Shown in pieces: positions 24,747 to 36,429 of a stretch of DNA of 64,000 bases (the first letter of the stretch is position 1; each line of letters starts with the position of its first letter). The stretch lies in NCBI GenBank assembly GCA_964526045.1, contig CAZGIF010000002.1, positions 1 through 64,000 on the forward strand, read 5' to 3'. A program made the translations under genes and the position numbers. The DNA comes from CAZGIF01 sp964526045 (lineage in GTDB: Bacteria > Patescibacteriota > Gracilibacteria > Absconditabacterales > Absconditicoccaceae). The notes under the pieces are model-generated. The model was not told where the DNA came from, did not search any database, and saw only the letters and a list, made by a program, of their open reading frames with translations.

Positions 24747-26159
24747 TTATGCAGCTTGTTTTGTGTTTTCTTTGTCATACGCAGCTCTGATGTCGTCCAA
24801 TGTACCTTTGTACATAAAATATCCTTCACTGATATAATCAACTTCTCCGTCCAAAATCGCATTGACTCAAGAGATAGTATCTCCAATAGATACATATACT
24901 CAAGGAGTTCATGTAAATTGTTCTGCAACGTGAAACGGTTGAGAAAAGAATCTTTCGATTTTTCTTGCTCTATTTACTGTAAGTTTATCTTCCTCAGATA
25001 ATTCTTCCATTCAAAGAATAGCAATAATATCTACTAATTCTTTGTATTTTTGTAGTGTTTCTTGTACTTTTTTTGCAGTAGTGTAATGTTCTACTCAGAC
25101 AACTGATGCATCAAGTATAGTAGATGTACTATCTAATGGATCTACAGCAGGATAAATTCATTTTTCTGCAATAGGTCTTGCTAGTACAACAGTTCAATCT
25201 AAATGTGCAAATGTTGTTGCAGGAGCAGGATCCGTCAAATCATCAGCAGGAACATATACAGCTTGAAAAGATGTAATAGATCATTTATCTGTCGATGCAA
25301 TTCTTTCTTGTAATGCTCCCATTTCTGTTGCAAGTGTCGGTTGGTATCATACTGCAGATGGTATTCTTCATAGCAATGCAGAGATTTCTGATCCAGCTTG
25401 AGAAAACCTAAATATATTGTCAATAAAGACAAGTACATCTCTATGTTCTTTGTCTCTAAAATATTCTGCCATTGTTAGTCAACTTAGTGCAACTCTTGCT
25501 CTACATCCAGGAGGTTCGTTCATTTGACCGAAGACCATTGCTGTTTTGTCCATAACTCATGATTCTTGCATTTCATGTCGAAGATCATTTCATTCTCTCG
25601 TTCTTTCTCCTACTCAACAAAAAATAGATACTCCATTATGTTGTTTTGCAATATTGTTGATAAGTTCCGAATTTGTTACTGTTTTTCCAACTCATGCTCA
25701 TCAAAATAATCATACTTTTCATCATTTGAGTACAGGTGCCATCAAATCAATAACCTTGATTCAAGTTTCAAGCATTTCTGCTTTTTGAGAAAGACTCGTA
25801 AAATCAGGTGCTGGCTTGTGGATAACATCCATACCAGTAGATTTGAAAGTTTTAGGATCTGTTCCATCAATAGGCACTCCCAAAACATTGAACATATGTC
25901 ATAATACCTCTGGTCCTACAGGTACTTTGATTGGACTTCATGTTCCTATTACTTCAATTCCTCTTTGTAATCAGTCTGTAGATTGAAGAGCGATTCATCT
26001 TACAAATCAGTCTTCTAGAAGTTGTAATACTTCAATTACAACTTCTTCGTCCAAGCTGTTTTTTTGAGAAACCTTGACCGCATCGTAGATATTTGGTACT
26101 TTGTCAGCAAAGTGCAAATCAACAACAATACCTCTCACTGCACTAATAGTTCCTTTCAT
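24747..26159 (-). CDS. atpD: F1F0-ATP synthase beta subunit
   Basis: 470 residues, normal length. P-loop GGAGVGKT at about residue 150; catalytic region GVGERTREGNDL; RDVLVFIDNIFRFSQAG; SALLWRIPSAVWYQPTLATE; and VYVPADDLTDPAPATTFAHLD. All are standard F1 beta motifs, with several glycines as TGA. Beta holds the catalytic nucleotide sites of the ATP synthase. The usual neighbours (atpA, atpG, atpC) are absent here: upstream is tRNA-Val and downstream a terminator. I start at the ATG of MKGTISAVRGIVVD because it aligns with the family N terminus; an upstream in-frame start would run into the tRNA gene. Confidence 0.97.
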
Positions 26160-26228
26160 AAAACGTGTATGTGTTATATAATAAAATACATTATTTAAGT
26201 TTTTAGGTAATCTTTTTTGCAAAAGAAT

Positions 26229-26301
26229 GGTCGGTACTGGACTTGAACCAGTGACCTCCACAATGTCAATGTGGCGTTCTAGCCAACTGAACTAACCGAC
26301 C
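26229..26301 (-). tRNA. tRNA-Val (GAC)
   Basis: Minus-strand cloverleaf of 73 nt: acceptor ggtcggt/accgacc, D arm gttc...gaac, anticodon loop ttgacat (GAC), T arm cactgg-ttcaagt-ccagt. It lies 69 nt upstream of atpD. Confidence 0.95.
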
Positions 26302-26359
26302 TTACCTAATACTTGTAGGATTTCTACAACAAAAGTCTAGAGAAAATTATGTTTCTTGT

Positions 26360-26779
26360 TTAGATTCTATGTGTATCTGCTTTCCATTGTATAATTTGTT
26401 TCTTGATCTCTTGTGGAGATGTGTTGTTTTTCATCGTTTTATCTACTAGTTCTACAAGTTCTTGATCGGATGCAAAACGCAATGCTACAATTTGTTTGGT
26501 CGTTAGGTCAGGTAAATTTTTTGATGTGAGTCTTGTATAACGAATTGATTCTTCAAGTTTGATAATTCTATCTTGGTTTTTGAGTGCATATGATCTGATG
26601 AGGAATATTCACAAAAATCAACTAATGATAACGCCTACTGCAGCAATAATGATTATGATAAATGGTAATGGTCTTGCAATATGAACCAAAAGAATAAGCG
26701 ATACGACCAACCGTATTGGTGTCAAAACAAAGTGAAAGAGGGGATCTAATCTCGCGTGATTTTTGTAGGTTTGTTCCAT
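26360..26779 (-). CDS. Small membrane protein, DUF6526-like
   Basis: 139 residues beginning MEQTYKNHARLDPLFHFVL, which matches the conserved N-terminal pattern I recall for DUF6526 (NYKNH.R..P.FHF). Two transmembrane helices follow, then a charged cytoplasmic tail with RYTRLTSKNLPDLTTKQIVALRFASDQEL. Function unknown. It lies 58 nt upstream (minus sense) of tRNA-Val. Confidence 0.75.
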
Positions 26780-26857
26780 GGTGATCAAGATCAAAAAATA
26801 AAGTTATGTATATATAACTATGTAACTTTTTGTCTTGTATCTGCAAGGAAATCTTCT

Positions 26858-28240
26858 TTATAGCTTGTGTTTATATTCTGGATCGTTTTTGTGTTTTTCT
26901 ACCATAAGTCATGCATAATACTCTATATTTGAGAACATAAGATCTGATAGAGTTCCGTTTTCTCCATTGATCATAGTGACGGTCATATAATGTAGGTCAG
27001 GAGCTAGTATTGCTGATTTGATTTTTACTAATGCGTTTATTTGTGTTTGTATTTGTTTTATTCCTATATCTTTTTGTATGCTTCACGTATTTATATCATA
27101 AGCAAGTTTTTGTATTCTTTGTTCAAACTGAGTTTCTATCATTTGTAGTGTGTAATCTTTAGATTCTCATTCAAATTTGCTTAAAAAGTTATCCCAAATT
27201 TCAGGTGTCGTGATATATACTGTTTCTCTTGTTATTTTAAGTGATTGGTTTTTTTTATAAAAAGGAGGAATTAGTGGCTGAAGTTTTGATATTTGATTCA
27301 TTATCAAAATATAATTTCACATACTGCTTGGCATTCAAATTTTATTCATTTCTAAGCCTTCGTTTGTAGCTGCGATACTTTTTTCTGTCCAATCCATATC
27401 AAATCAAGATCCTCAATCACTAAGTAATTCTGCAATTTGTAATGCTCTAATATTGAGCTCAGTTCAATCGGGATTGTTAAATGTTTTGTATATAGTTCCG
27501 CGTAATAATTCTCTTATAAAAACATTATTAAATGCAACATGTGTTGCCTCGTTGAGCAATGTACCATTATTCATTTTTGAATTTTCGTTTATGAATACGG
27601 TGTTTTTGATCCATGGGTCAACATATCAATTTATACCAAAATCCTTTGCTTCAAATGAATAATAGTTGATGCATAAGTCTTTGGGGTTTTCCAAAAAAGG
27701 AGCTGTCTTCAAAAGTTCTTGGGGTAATTTTACCTCAGGTATTGTTTTTTTTGTTGTCAGACGAACGACTACTTTTTTTCAAAATCCTGCAAAAAGCAAA
27801 TATCATTTACTATAAAGATATTGAGATGTGATATATCAGACAAAGTGTTTTTCTACAAATTCCGCTCCAAAGTCTTGCAAAAAGTCTGTACGTTTTTGTG
27901 CAATATATGCTGTATCAGGAATTCATAGTTTTGCCAAAGAAGAGTGAGTTTTATATAATTCTTCAAAGTGTTTCTCAATATCAGAGGGTTGATCAATCTC
28001 TTGTGATTCTCTTGATGTGGCACCTTCTTTTTTACTTGTACCTTGGATCACCTCCTCTACCGGTTGCTGATGATCTTGCATATCTAATGTAGTATCGCCA
28101 CTAGTCTTCGCATCTCCACATCAAGACAGCATCATAACTACTACCAAAGATCAAGCACCAGCAAGAGCTACACTATTTTTTTTAAACTCAGTTACTTTTT
28201 GATGTGCCTTTTGATATGTTTTTTCTAATATATGTTTCAT
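26858..28240 (-). CDS. Hypothetical lipoprotein
   Basis: 460 residues. A basic, ~22-residue n-region precedes a hydrophobic stretch ending in a lipobox L-S-G-C (Cys 41), so the mature protein should be lipidated and face outward. An acidic, low-complexity linker (residues ~45-90) is followed by a soluble domain. That domain contains NEATHVAFNNVF, which carries an E-x2-H but not a full HExxH zinc motif. I do not recognise the domain. It stands between the solenoid paralogue array and the DUF6526-like gene. Confidence 0.75.
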
Positions 28241-28376
28241 TTTTTATCTATATAATATGTAAAATATAAAATCTGACACGGACTAGTATCGTATCGTCAT
28301 TCATACCTTACTACGAATCATATAAGTAAAAACTGACAAGTGTCTTTTTTGTTTTTGTTTTATAGAGAACAAAATA

Positions 28377-29870
28377 TTAAAGAACAAAGTGTTTTTGCAA
28401 TCTCTCCAACCAGTGCTTTCTTGGAAGTGGTAGTCAATGTTTTACCAAGAAGTCATATTCCATTTTGATGATACGGTAACTATTGCCGTCTGCGTCTATT
28501 ATTATTTTTTTGAGAATATCTGGATCGATAGTCCATATTCAATCACTATCAAATCATTCGTATTGATCAAGATCGGCGGTCGACACACGTGTAGACCCTA
28601 CAGGAATATCAACTTTGATGGGTTCATCACGCCAGAGATATCACTTTGCAATCACTTCTTCTTTTGTGAAACTTGAATCAATCAAATACGCAGCTGTATC
28701 GTTGAAATAGAATGGATTCATTGATCAGGGGAAAAACTCTCATAGCTGTCAGTCTTTTTCCATCTGTGCAAATATCTTCTCTACTTCGTTGTACCGTTCA
28801 TCTTTTGTATACTGTTTATTGAAAATACAATAGGATGCATTTTTGAGTCAGATACATCAGAGACAATGAGAACAAGCTAACAAATACATAGAATAATAGA
28901 TATGAGAAGAATCGTTAATTATCATTGATGAGTAAATATGTTGGCTATTTCCAGATCATTGTACACCATACATATTATCTCATTGTATTGCTCAGCCTAC
29001 AAATACATCATACATATCTTCATTTCAACCTGCTCATCACATATACATAATGTTGCGACTATTGTTTATATTATAAGAAAAATATCAATCTGAGACATTT
29101 TCAGAATGTATAACGAAGGATCATGTCGTGTTTTTACTTCATACATTTTTTCATTGTGATGGTATTTGTGCAAACTTTTGAACAAATGTTTCTTTTTTTG
29201 AGAGTATTTTATTTTTGAAAGTATTATATTCTTCTCTTGAATACTGTTTGTTTTTGATGCAGTATGCCTTATTTTCTAAATTATCAGATTCGATACAATC
29301 ATGACATCATATACAATTTGTACAGAACCACATTTGTGATGAATCTATTATAAATGTACTATAAAAAATAAAAGATGAACGTATGATTCATTTTGAATTG
29401 AATATAATTTCGCTATTTTCAAAAACCATATTTGAAGATATCACATGCTTTGTATTTTCTCTTGTGGCAAAACTATAGAGTATATCTTCACAACCATATA
29501 CTGATATCGTACTAAGATATATATTTTTTCCTCCAAGAATCATGTCAGCATAGTCTGCATTCTCGTTATTTCACATTTGCTGCGTAGGTGTAAGTTCTAC
29601 CTTACTCATCAAATTGCTAAATATCTCAGAAAATCAGTTTCATTGAGCAATATGTACTCATACTAGACTATCTCTTGTTTCATCAAATAGACTGTGTGAA
29701 ATAATATGAGGTTTTCTCTCATTATTGGGATATCTTGAGATAAAACTATTACTCTTATAAAAAGATAACGGTCTTCGACTAGCAATTTGCATCAAAAAAT
29801 CTCTTCGAGAAGTAGTTTTTCTCTTTTCTTGAATTTTTGATTGTCGTTGCTTTAGCTTTTCTACTGACAT
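28377..29870 (-). CDS. Cys-studded solenoid family protein, copy A
   Basis: 497 residues. Architecture shared by copies A-F and I-K: (1) a basic amphipathic N terminus, here EKLKQRQSKIQEKRKTTSRRDF; (2) a first run of 12-13-residue units of the type x-N-[IV]-[YF]-x-S; (3) a Cys cluster with C-x2-C spacing, then a Y-C-I-x-N-K-Q-Y element; (4) a second run of units; (5) a second Cys cluster (C-S-H-C-L-G-C); (6) a C-terminal domain with QLGEFFPGSMNPFYFND and a terminal PLPRKH. No signal peptide, so probably cytoplasmic. Copy A is the outermost minus-strand copy, and its C terminus (LERLQKHFVL) differs from most others. Function unknown. Confidence 0.85.
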
Positions 29871-29881
29871 ATAAGTATATC

Positions 29882-29907
29882 AAAAAATAAATATCTGACT
29901 GCTATTT
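29882..29907 (-). repeat. Intergenic motif AAATAGCAGTCAGATA, occurrence 1
   Basis: Minus-strand copy in the 46-bp gap between copies B and A: after the stop of B and just before the start of A. Confidence 0.8.
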
Positions 29908-29916
29908 CTGTATAAT

Positions 29917-31428
29917 TTACGCTATTTTGAAATTATCCTTCATACGTTCTAATCGATGTTTGCGTGGCAATGGCAAACCATGCTTGACCAAGAAGTCATA
30001 TTCCATTTTGATAATACGATAAATATTACCATCTGTGTCGATGATTATTTTTTTGAGAATATCTGGATTTATTGTCCATACTCATTCACTATCAAATCAT
30101 TCAAATTGTCACAATTCATCTACTTGAACAGTTTCCATCCAATCTGGAATATCAACTTTGATAGGTTCTTCACGTCGCAGATATCCTTTTGCAGTGACTT
30201 CTTCTTTTGTAAAACTTGGATCAATGAGATACGCAGCCGTATCGTTGAAATAGAATGGATTCATCGATCATGGAAAGAACTCTCAAAGCTGTCAGTCTTT
30301 TTCCATTTGGCTAAATATTTTATCAACTTCGTCATATCGGTCTTCTTTGGTGTATTGTTTGTTGAAAATACAGTACGATTTGTTTTTCAGTCAGATACAT
30401 CAGAGGCAGAACGAACAGTTTTCGAGAAACCTACTATAAAAAACTTTATGACAAGTAACGATTCATTCACAGTTATAGACGTGATCAGAGCGAACTCATG
30501 TATTTAGTACTCAGTACAAGTCATTATTCCCCAATGATCATGCCTCAAATGCATCATAAATATCTGTATTCATATTAGGTGATCATACAACAAATGTATT
30601 TTTTGCGTTAATAAGATTAAAACTATAGTTACCATTGACTACATTTTTAGAATTGAGAACAAAGTTACAATTCTCAAAGTCACTTGATCAATAATTTGTT
30701 CATGTAGTATTGGATACCTTATAAGAAGTATAGAATGCATCTTTTTTATACAGTATCTCTTTTTTTCTTTTTGAATATTCCTCAATCGAAAGTTGTTGAT
30801 TATTTATACAATATGACATATTCATTAGTCAATCACAAAAGATACAATCTGAACATCATATTAGATTTGAAGAAAACCAAATATTCGATGAGTTCTCTAC
30901 AAACTGAGAGAAGAAAACATTATGACTTCTAATAACACACTTTGAAGAATATATATTTTGAGATGAGTTAGAAACTTGTAAAGAATTCAAAACATCCTTA
31001 CATCATTCTTTTATTGCAAAACTATATAAAATATTTTCACAATCTGTAATAACAGTAAATGATAAGTAGCAATTAGTAGATCAAAGAACAGAAAATGCAA
31101 ATCATGAATTTTCTGCTCACACATAATTATATAATGATGAAAACGGCAAAGATGTAAATAAAGTAGAGAAATCATCAAAAAAGTTTCATTTGTTAAGATC
31201 ATCGTGAATAATTGGATCTCACGCAAGGAATTGTTCATGAGAAATAATTGGACAAGATCTCTTTGTGTCAGGATAAATAGATATGTGATTTTTTATACGA
31301 TGGAGAACAAGTGGGTACCAACTAGTAATTTGCATCAAAAAGTCTCTTCGAGATGTTGTTTTTCTCTTTTCTTGAATCTTGAGTTGTCGTTGTTTAAGCT
31401 TTTCTGTTGGTACTAGATCTGCTGACAT
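29917..31428 (-). CDS. Cys-studded solenoid family protein, copy B
   Basis: 503 residues. N terminus MSADLVPTEKLKQRQLKIQEK. First Cys cluster G-C-S-D-C-I-F-C followed by a divergent SYCINNQQLSIEEY; second cluster N-C-S-F-C-L-G-C-I-G-L-K-N-K-S-Y-C-I-F. C-terminal domain standard, ending ERMKDNFKIA. It is separated from copy A by 46 bp and from copy C by 46 bp, both gaps holding the same intergenic motif, so A-B-C are a tandem array. Confidence 0.85.
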
Positions 31429-31440
31429 ATAAGTGTATCA

Positions 31441-31467
31441 AAAAGTAAATATCTGACTGCTATTTTT
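31441..31467 (-). repeat. Intergenic motif AAATAGCAGTCAGATA, occurrence 2
   Basis: Same motif in the gap between copies C and B. Here it runs directly into ATTTACTTTTT, the element also found before copies C and D. Confidence 0.8.
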
Positions 31468-31474
31468 GTATTTT

Positions 31475-32953
31475 CTACCCTATTTTGAAATTATCCTTCA
31501 TGCGTTCCAACCAGTGCTTGCGTGGCAATGGCAATCCGTGCTTGACCAAAAAGTCATATTCCATTTTGATAATACGGTAGCTATTGCCATCCGTGTCAAT
31601 GATTATTTTTTTGAGAATATCTGGATCGATAGTCCATATTCAATCACTATCAAATCATTCAAACTGTCATAATTCATCTACTTGAACGGTTTCCATCCAA
31701 TCTGGAATATCAACTTTGATGGGTTCGTCACGCCACAAATATCATTTTGCTGTGACTTCTTCTTTGGTGAAACTTGGGTCAATCAAATACGCAGCCGTAT
31801 CGTTGAAATAGAATGGATTCATTGATCAATGGAAGAACTCTCAAAGCTGTCAGTCTTTTTCCATGTGTGTAAATATTTTATCAACTTCGTCATATCGCTC
31901 GTCTTTGGTGTATTGTTTGTTGAAAATACAGTACGATTTGTTTTTCAGTCAGATACATCAAAGGCAAAATGAGCAAGAATCTAGTAAGTATGAATAAAAG
32001 ATGCTTTGACAATATGGGGAACATTCTACACTACAATATACATATGAGCATCAATATCAGACTCCCATACATGCATATATATCATGCGTATTTGGTCACC
32101 CAAGAGAGGCGCTGTCCAAAACATTTTGCATACTAGTAGTTGCATTTGCAAAAACAACATTTCTAGAACAAGAAAGATTGAAATTCATCAAGCCATTTTC
32201 TACATCAAAACAATTTTTATTAAAAGATCATGTTATATTTTCACCAATATTCATTCATTCTCTCATCAGGTTTTCTTTATATTTATCAATTATATTACTT
32301 TTTAATGAGTTTAGTTTTTTTTCATAAATATCTTTACCGACAAATCTATTATCAATACAATATGATTTATTTTTCAGTCCAAAACAATTAAAGCAAAAAC
32401 TACATCAAGTTAAATTACTACTAAATCGTATGTTATTACTGTCTTGAATGTTGCTACAAAAAAATATTTTAAAAGAGTTATTGATACATCTCGACTGGTA
32501 AATTAGTGATGAATTTTCAATAAGAATACTGCCATAAACCTCTTTCGAACTAAAACAACTATAAGAATAGACAATATTTTCAGATTCAACACTTACCAAA
32601 CTCAAATATATATTTTTTGATCACATAGTTATATATGTATATTCAGTATTTTCATTTGTTCATAATATTTTATTTCCTGCAATACTGAGAGATCATAATC
32701 AAGAAGTCATTGTATCAAAAATTGATCATTTTCGTAAAATATATGGCATATTTGCTCTATATTTTTCAAATTCGAGAGGATGAATAATAGATCATATTCT
32801 TGATGGGATTTGATAATAAGGCGTAATAATATTGTCTTTTCTTGATAGATTCATCGGCATCCAACTCGCAATTTCTAACAAAAAATCTCTCCGGGAAGTA
32901 GCTTTACGTTTGTTTTCGATTTTTTGAGATCGTTGTTTGAGTCTATTTGGCAT
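31475..32953 (-). CDS. Cys-studded solenoid family protein, copy C
   Basis: 492 residues, start chosen at MPNRLKQRSQKIENKRK to match the N termini of the other copies; an upstream in-frame ATG exists at 33028. First Cys cluster C-S-F-C-F-N-C-F-G-L-K-N-K-S-Y-C-I-D, second C-S-F-C-L-G-C. First copy of the minus-strand tandem A-B-C. It is divergent from a TrmB-like regulator gene 177 bp away. On the minus strand a T-rich element (CATTATTTACTTTC) lies ahead of its start, similar to the one preceding copy D. Confidence 0.85.
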
Positions 32954-33130
32954 AGGCTTTGTGAGAAAGTAAATAATGTTTCTATACATTGACATATGTA
33001 TTATATGGTATTTCACATACCTATTCAATTAAATATTACTTTTACAAAAATAATGAAAAATATTTTTTGTTTGATAAATACTATATTTTCTATATGTTAT
33101 TGTGTAAATATTTATATTACATTTTTTTCT

Positions 33131-33898
33131 ATGCTAGACCAACACCAAAGAATGATACATACAACTTGCAAACAGCTCGGACTTGGTGAGTCAGATATTT
33201 CAATTTTTTTGTTAGGGTTGGAGATGTGAGCAACAAGTATTGCAAACCTTGCAAAAAGAGCCGACATGTGACGTGTCACGGTTCACGAAATCGTTCGTCG
33301 TTTGATTGATAAAGGATTGTTTTTGGAGTCATACAGTGGCAAAAAACGCGTCGTATATGCCAATGATATAGAAATTTTGCATGATCTTGTTTCTCAAAAG
33401 CAACTAGCACTAGAAACCTTGAAGAAAAACGTCGATCACACAACTTCGCTTCTGCGTTGAATACAACAACAATCAGAACACTTTCCTCGTGTGAGATATT
33501 ATAAATGACAAGAATGAGTGCAACGTATGGTTCATGAAATGATTGCAGATCGTGAAGATGTCGCTTTGGTGAGTGATGGTCAACATTTTTATGACTTGAT
33601 AGACAATGACTTTTTGGACAAGTCCTTGTTGATGAGACAAAAATATAATGTTAGTGTTCGTATGATGTTTCCAACCTGATTTGAGTATTTTCATTTTACA
33701 CAAAGTATAGAACACAAAGATGTTCTCATAAAGTTTTTGCCACTACAAGCTGACTTAAAAGGTGGGATTGCAATTCGATGAAACAAAGTTGCTCATCATT
33801 GTTATCAAAAAAGATTTTTAACAACGACGATTATTGATCATGCGTCGATTGCTGATATGATGCGTTGTATGGTGCAATGACGATGGGGTCATATTTAA
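33131..33898 (+). CDS. TrmB-like transcriptional regulator 1
   Basis: 255 residues. N-terminal winged helix: LGLGESDISIFLLGLEMGATSIANLAKR, then RVTVHEIVRRLIDKGLFLESYSGKKRVVYA, the TrmB-family HTH followed by a coiled coil (residues ~80-110). The C-terminal effector-type domain contains VRYYKGQEGVQRMVHEMI and a terminal TTTIIDHASIADMM. TrmB proteins typically repress or activate sugar or redox genes. Divergent to copy C. Its stop overlaps the stop of the next, convergent regulator gene by 4 bp. Target inferred from position only. Confidence 0.88.
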
Positions 33899-34683
33899 AC
33901 CAACAAAAATTTCTCATGATAATCTCTCGACTGTGATCGCATACTTTCATACATCACAAGCATAATATTTGCAATTTGGGGGTTGTCTATAATTGTCGTT
34001 GTGACAAATCACTTACTATAACAGTGTAATGCGACTTTTGATCACCAAATTTCGATCCCTCAGGCAAGCATTATCTTTTTACTTATAGTTTTAATAGAAA
34101 TAATATAATCCTCCTTTCGCTCCAAATGCCAATAATCCCTAAATCACTCTGGAACAATGATGCGTGTCGGTATTTTATCTTTACTTCTTTGGTGATATGA
34201 TCGGTGAAAAAGTTTTTCATCAATAAGCTTGGTAAGCGAATCTGCGTCATACATCACATGGACTGGTTGCTTATCTCTCGCTATTTCTACTAACGTCGTT
34301 GTAAGTCATTCTACTCACTGGTATAATCTTGTATTGGTAGGATTACTACGGGATGTTGTAATAGCATCGAATACTGATTTTGTGCTCTCGAGTTCTTGTT
34401 CTAGTTGTCTCAATGCGAATTTTTTTTCTTCTAACAAAAGACGAAGTCAATTATAATTGTTTGGATAATAAAGACTCTTTTTACCATAATATGTTTGCAA
34501 AAAAATACCTGACGCTATCATAGATTTGATTGCATGATGAACGGTCACTCTTTTGCTGTCACATGCATGAGCCAGTTGGATGACCGTTGCAGGTCATAAC
34601 TCTAATCATGTCAGATAAATTTTTTTTTCGGTTGGAGTAAGTTCAAATCTATCCAATAGTATTTGTATTGTGTGTAATTGCAT
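33895..34683 (-). CDS. TrmB-like transcriptional regulator 2
   Basis: 262 residues, same architecture as regulator 1: FELTPTEKKIYLTGLELGPATV in the winged helix, KRVTVHHAIKSMIASGIFLQTYYG, a coiled coil, then LYQGVEGLTTTLVEIA and a C-terminal TTTIIDNPQIANIM. It is transcribed toward regulator 1 (4-bp tail overlap) and away from copy D, from which it is separated by about 200 bp containing an inverted repeat. So each of the two convergent regulators is divergent from a solenoid gene. Confidence 0.87.
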
Positions 34684-34818
34684 ATGCTTATAGTAGTAAA
34701 TGTTAATATAATATGAACATATTATTTCTTTTGTTAGTAAAAATCAAATAATAACAATAAAATACTACAACAAATGTTGTTTATTTGTGTACAACATACT
34801 ATTATACTTACTATTGCC

Positions 34819-34875
34819 AAAAAGTAAATGTTATGTATGATAGCACATATACAAGCAGTAATACATTTACTTTTT
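34819..34875. promoter_or_regulatory. Inverted repeat, candidate regulator operator before copy D
   Basis: Perfect 12-bp inverted repeat AAAAAGTAAATG / CATTTACTTTTT with a 33-bp spacer, ending 12 bp before the ATG of copy D and within the divergent region shared with TrmB-like regulator 2. The 3' arm recurs upstream of copies A, B and C as TATTTACTTTTT or a close variant. Confidence 0.6.
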
Positions 34876-34886
34876 CAATACATTTC

Positions 34887-36368
34887 ATGTCAGCAGACTT
34901 AGTACAAACAAAAAAACTCAAACAACGACAACTCAAAATTCAAGAAAAACGTAAGAAAACTGAATGGAGGGATTTTCTGATGGAGATTGCGAGTTGGAGA
35001 CCTCTTACATTTCATAAAAACCAATGAATGATTAGCATATTTCCACCAACAGATAGACACTGATCTATAAAGAAAATAATTGATATTGATTGAGACCTAT
35101 TTGATTGAGATATCAAAGAATCATGAGATTTTTTTGATAATCTGAATGAATTGTTCTTAAAAAATCCATTACCCAACGTTATTCATTATAACGAAAATCC
35201 AACTGCACTGTATGCAGATCAAGTACACTTTTCAAACAATGTATATTTATCTTGTACCGTAACTGTTAATTCTGACAACGTATTGTACTCGTATATGATC
35301 AGAACAGGCGAAAATATTGTAGACGCATTTAACGTAAATAATTCACAAGAAGTATTTATGAGTAGCAATATAAGTTCATCTCGTAAAGTTTTTTACAGCA
35401 ACAATATACATAATAGCGCTGATATTTGGTGAAGTGCAAACCTGTACGGCTGTACAGAATGTATAGACTGTAGTGATTTACAAAATATGAGCTACTGCAT
35501 TAAAAATCAAAAATTAGAAAAAGCAGAATATTTTAAACAAAAACACGAGTATCTTAAACAAAAAGGAAAGAGCAAGAATATGATACTATCTAAAAATATA
35601 AACTCAGAGAATGTAGATTGAATAGGGATTGTATGATCATCAGATGTAGAAAACTGATATCATGTGATCAATACAAACTGATGAAGAAACCTTTTTGCTA
35701 TGTGATCTTCATCATGAAATAAGCATATGTATGATTTTTTAAATGGCTGAGCTTTTGAATGTTCACACTTTTATTGATGAGTTAATGCTGGTGGATGAGA
35801 TCATTATTATTGTACTGTTTGATGTGGTTATTCTTCTATGATCTTCTATTGTTATCATATGAATACCTGCTCATTTTGCCTTTGATGCATCTGACTCAAA
35901 AACAAGTCTTACTGTATTTTCAACAAACAATACACCAAAGATGAACGATATGACGAAGTAGATAAGATGTTTACAAAAATGGAAAAAGACTGACAGCTAT
36001 GAGAGTTTTTTCCAGGGTCGATGAATCCATTCTATTTCAACGATACGGCTGCGTATTTGATTGACCCAAGTTTCACAAAAGAAGAAGTCACTGCCAAATG
36101 ATATCTTCGACGTGACGAACCAATCAAAGTTGATATTCCTGTAGGGTCTACACTTGTGTCGACCGCCGATCTTGATCAATACGAGTGATTTGATAGTGAG
36201 GGAAATCGAACAATCAACGCTGATATTCTCAAAGTTGTGATTCAAGACGAACAAGAAAATTACTATCGTATCATCCCAATGGAGTATAAATTTTTGGTGA
36301 AACATGGTTTGCCATTACCTCGCAAACATCGACTAGAACGTATGAAGGATAATTTCAAGATAGCGTAA
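34887..36368 (+). CDS. Cys-studded solenoid family protein, copy D
   Basis: 493 residues, start at MSADLVQTKKLKQRQLKIQEK. First solenoid run contains ENIVDAFNVNNSQEVFMSS-type units of 12-13 residues; first Cys cluster C-T-E-C-I-D-C with SYCIKNQKLEKAEY, second C-S-F-C-L-G-C. Positions 35881-36178 (Cys cluster 2 into the C-terminal domain) are identical at the nucleotide level to 37451-37748 in copy E, while the solenoid upstream is quite different. First of three plus-strand tandem copies D-E-F. Confidence 0.87.
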
Positions 36369-36377
36369 ATTGTACAG

Positions 36378-36393
36378 AAATAGCAGTCAGATA
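36378..36393 (+). repeat. Intergenic motif AAATAGCAGTCAGATA, occurrence 3
   Basis: Exact motif, 10 bp after the stop of copy D and 37 bp before the start of copy E. Confidence 0.85.
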
Positions 36394-36429
36394 GTTTGTT
36401 TCAAGTTTTTATTATTTTCAATACATTTC

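Noticed and set aside
29956..30507. Plus-strand 183-codon frame
   Set aside because: It is antisense to the conserved 3' domain of solenoid copy B; similar antisense frames recur over every family copy.
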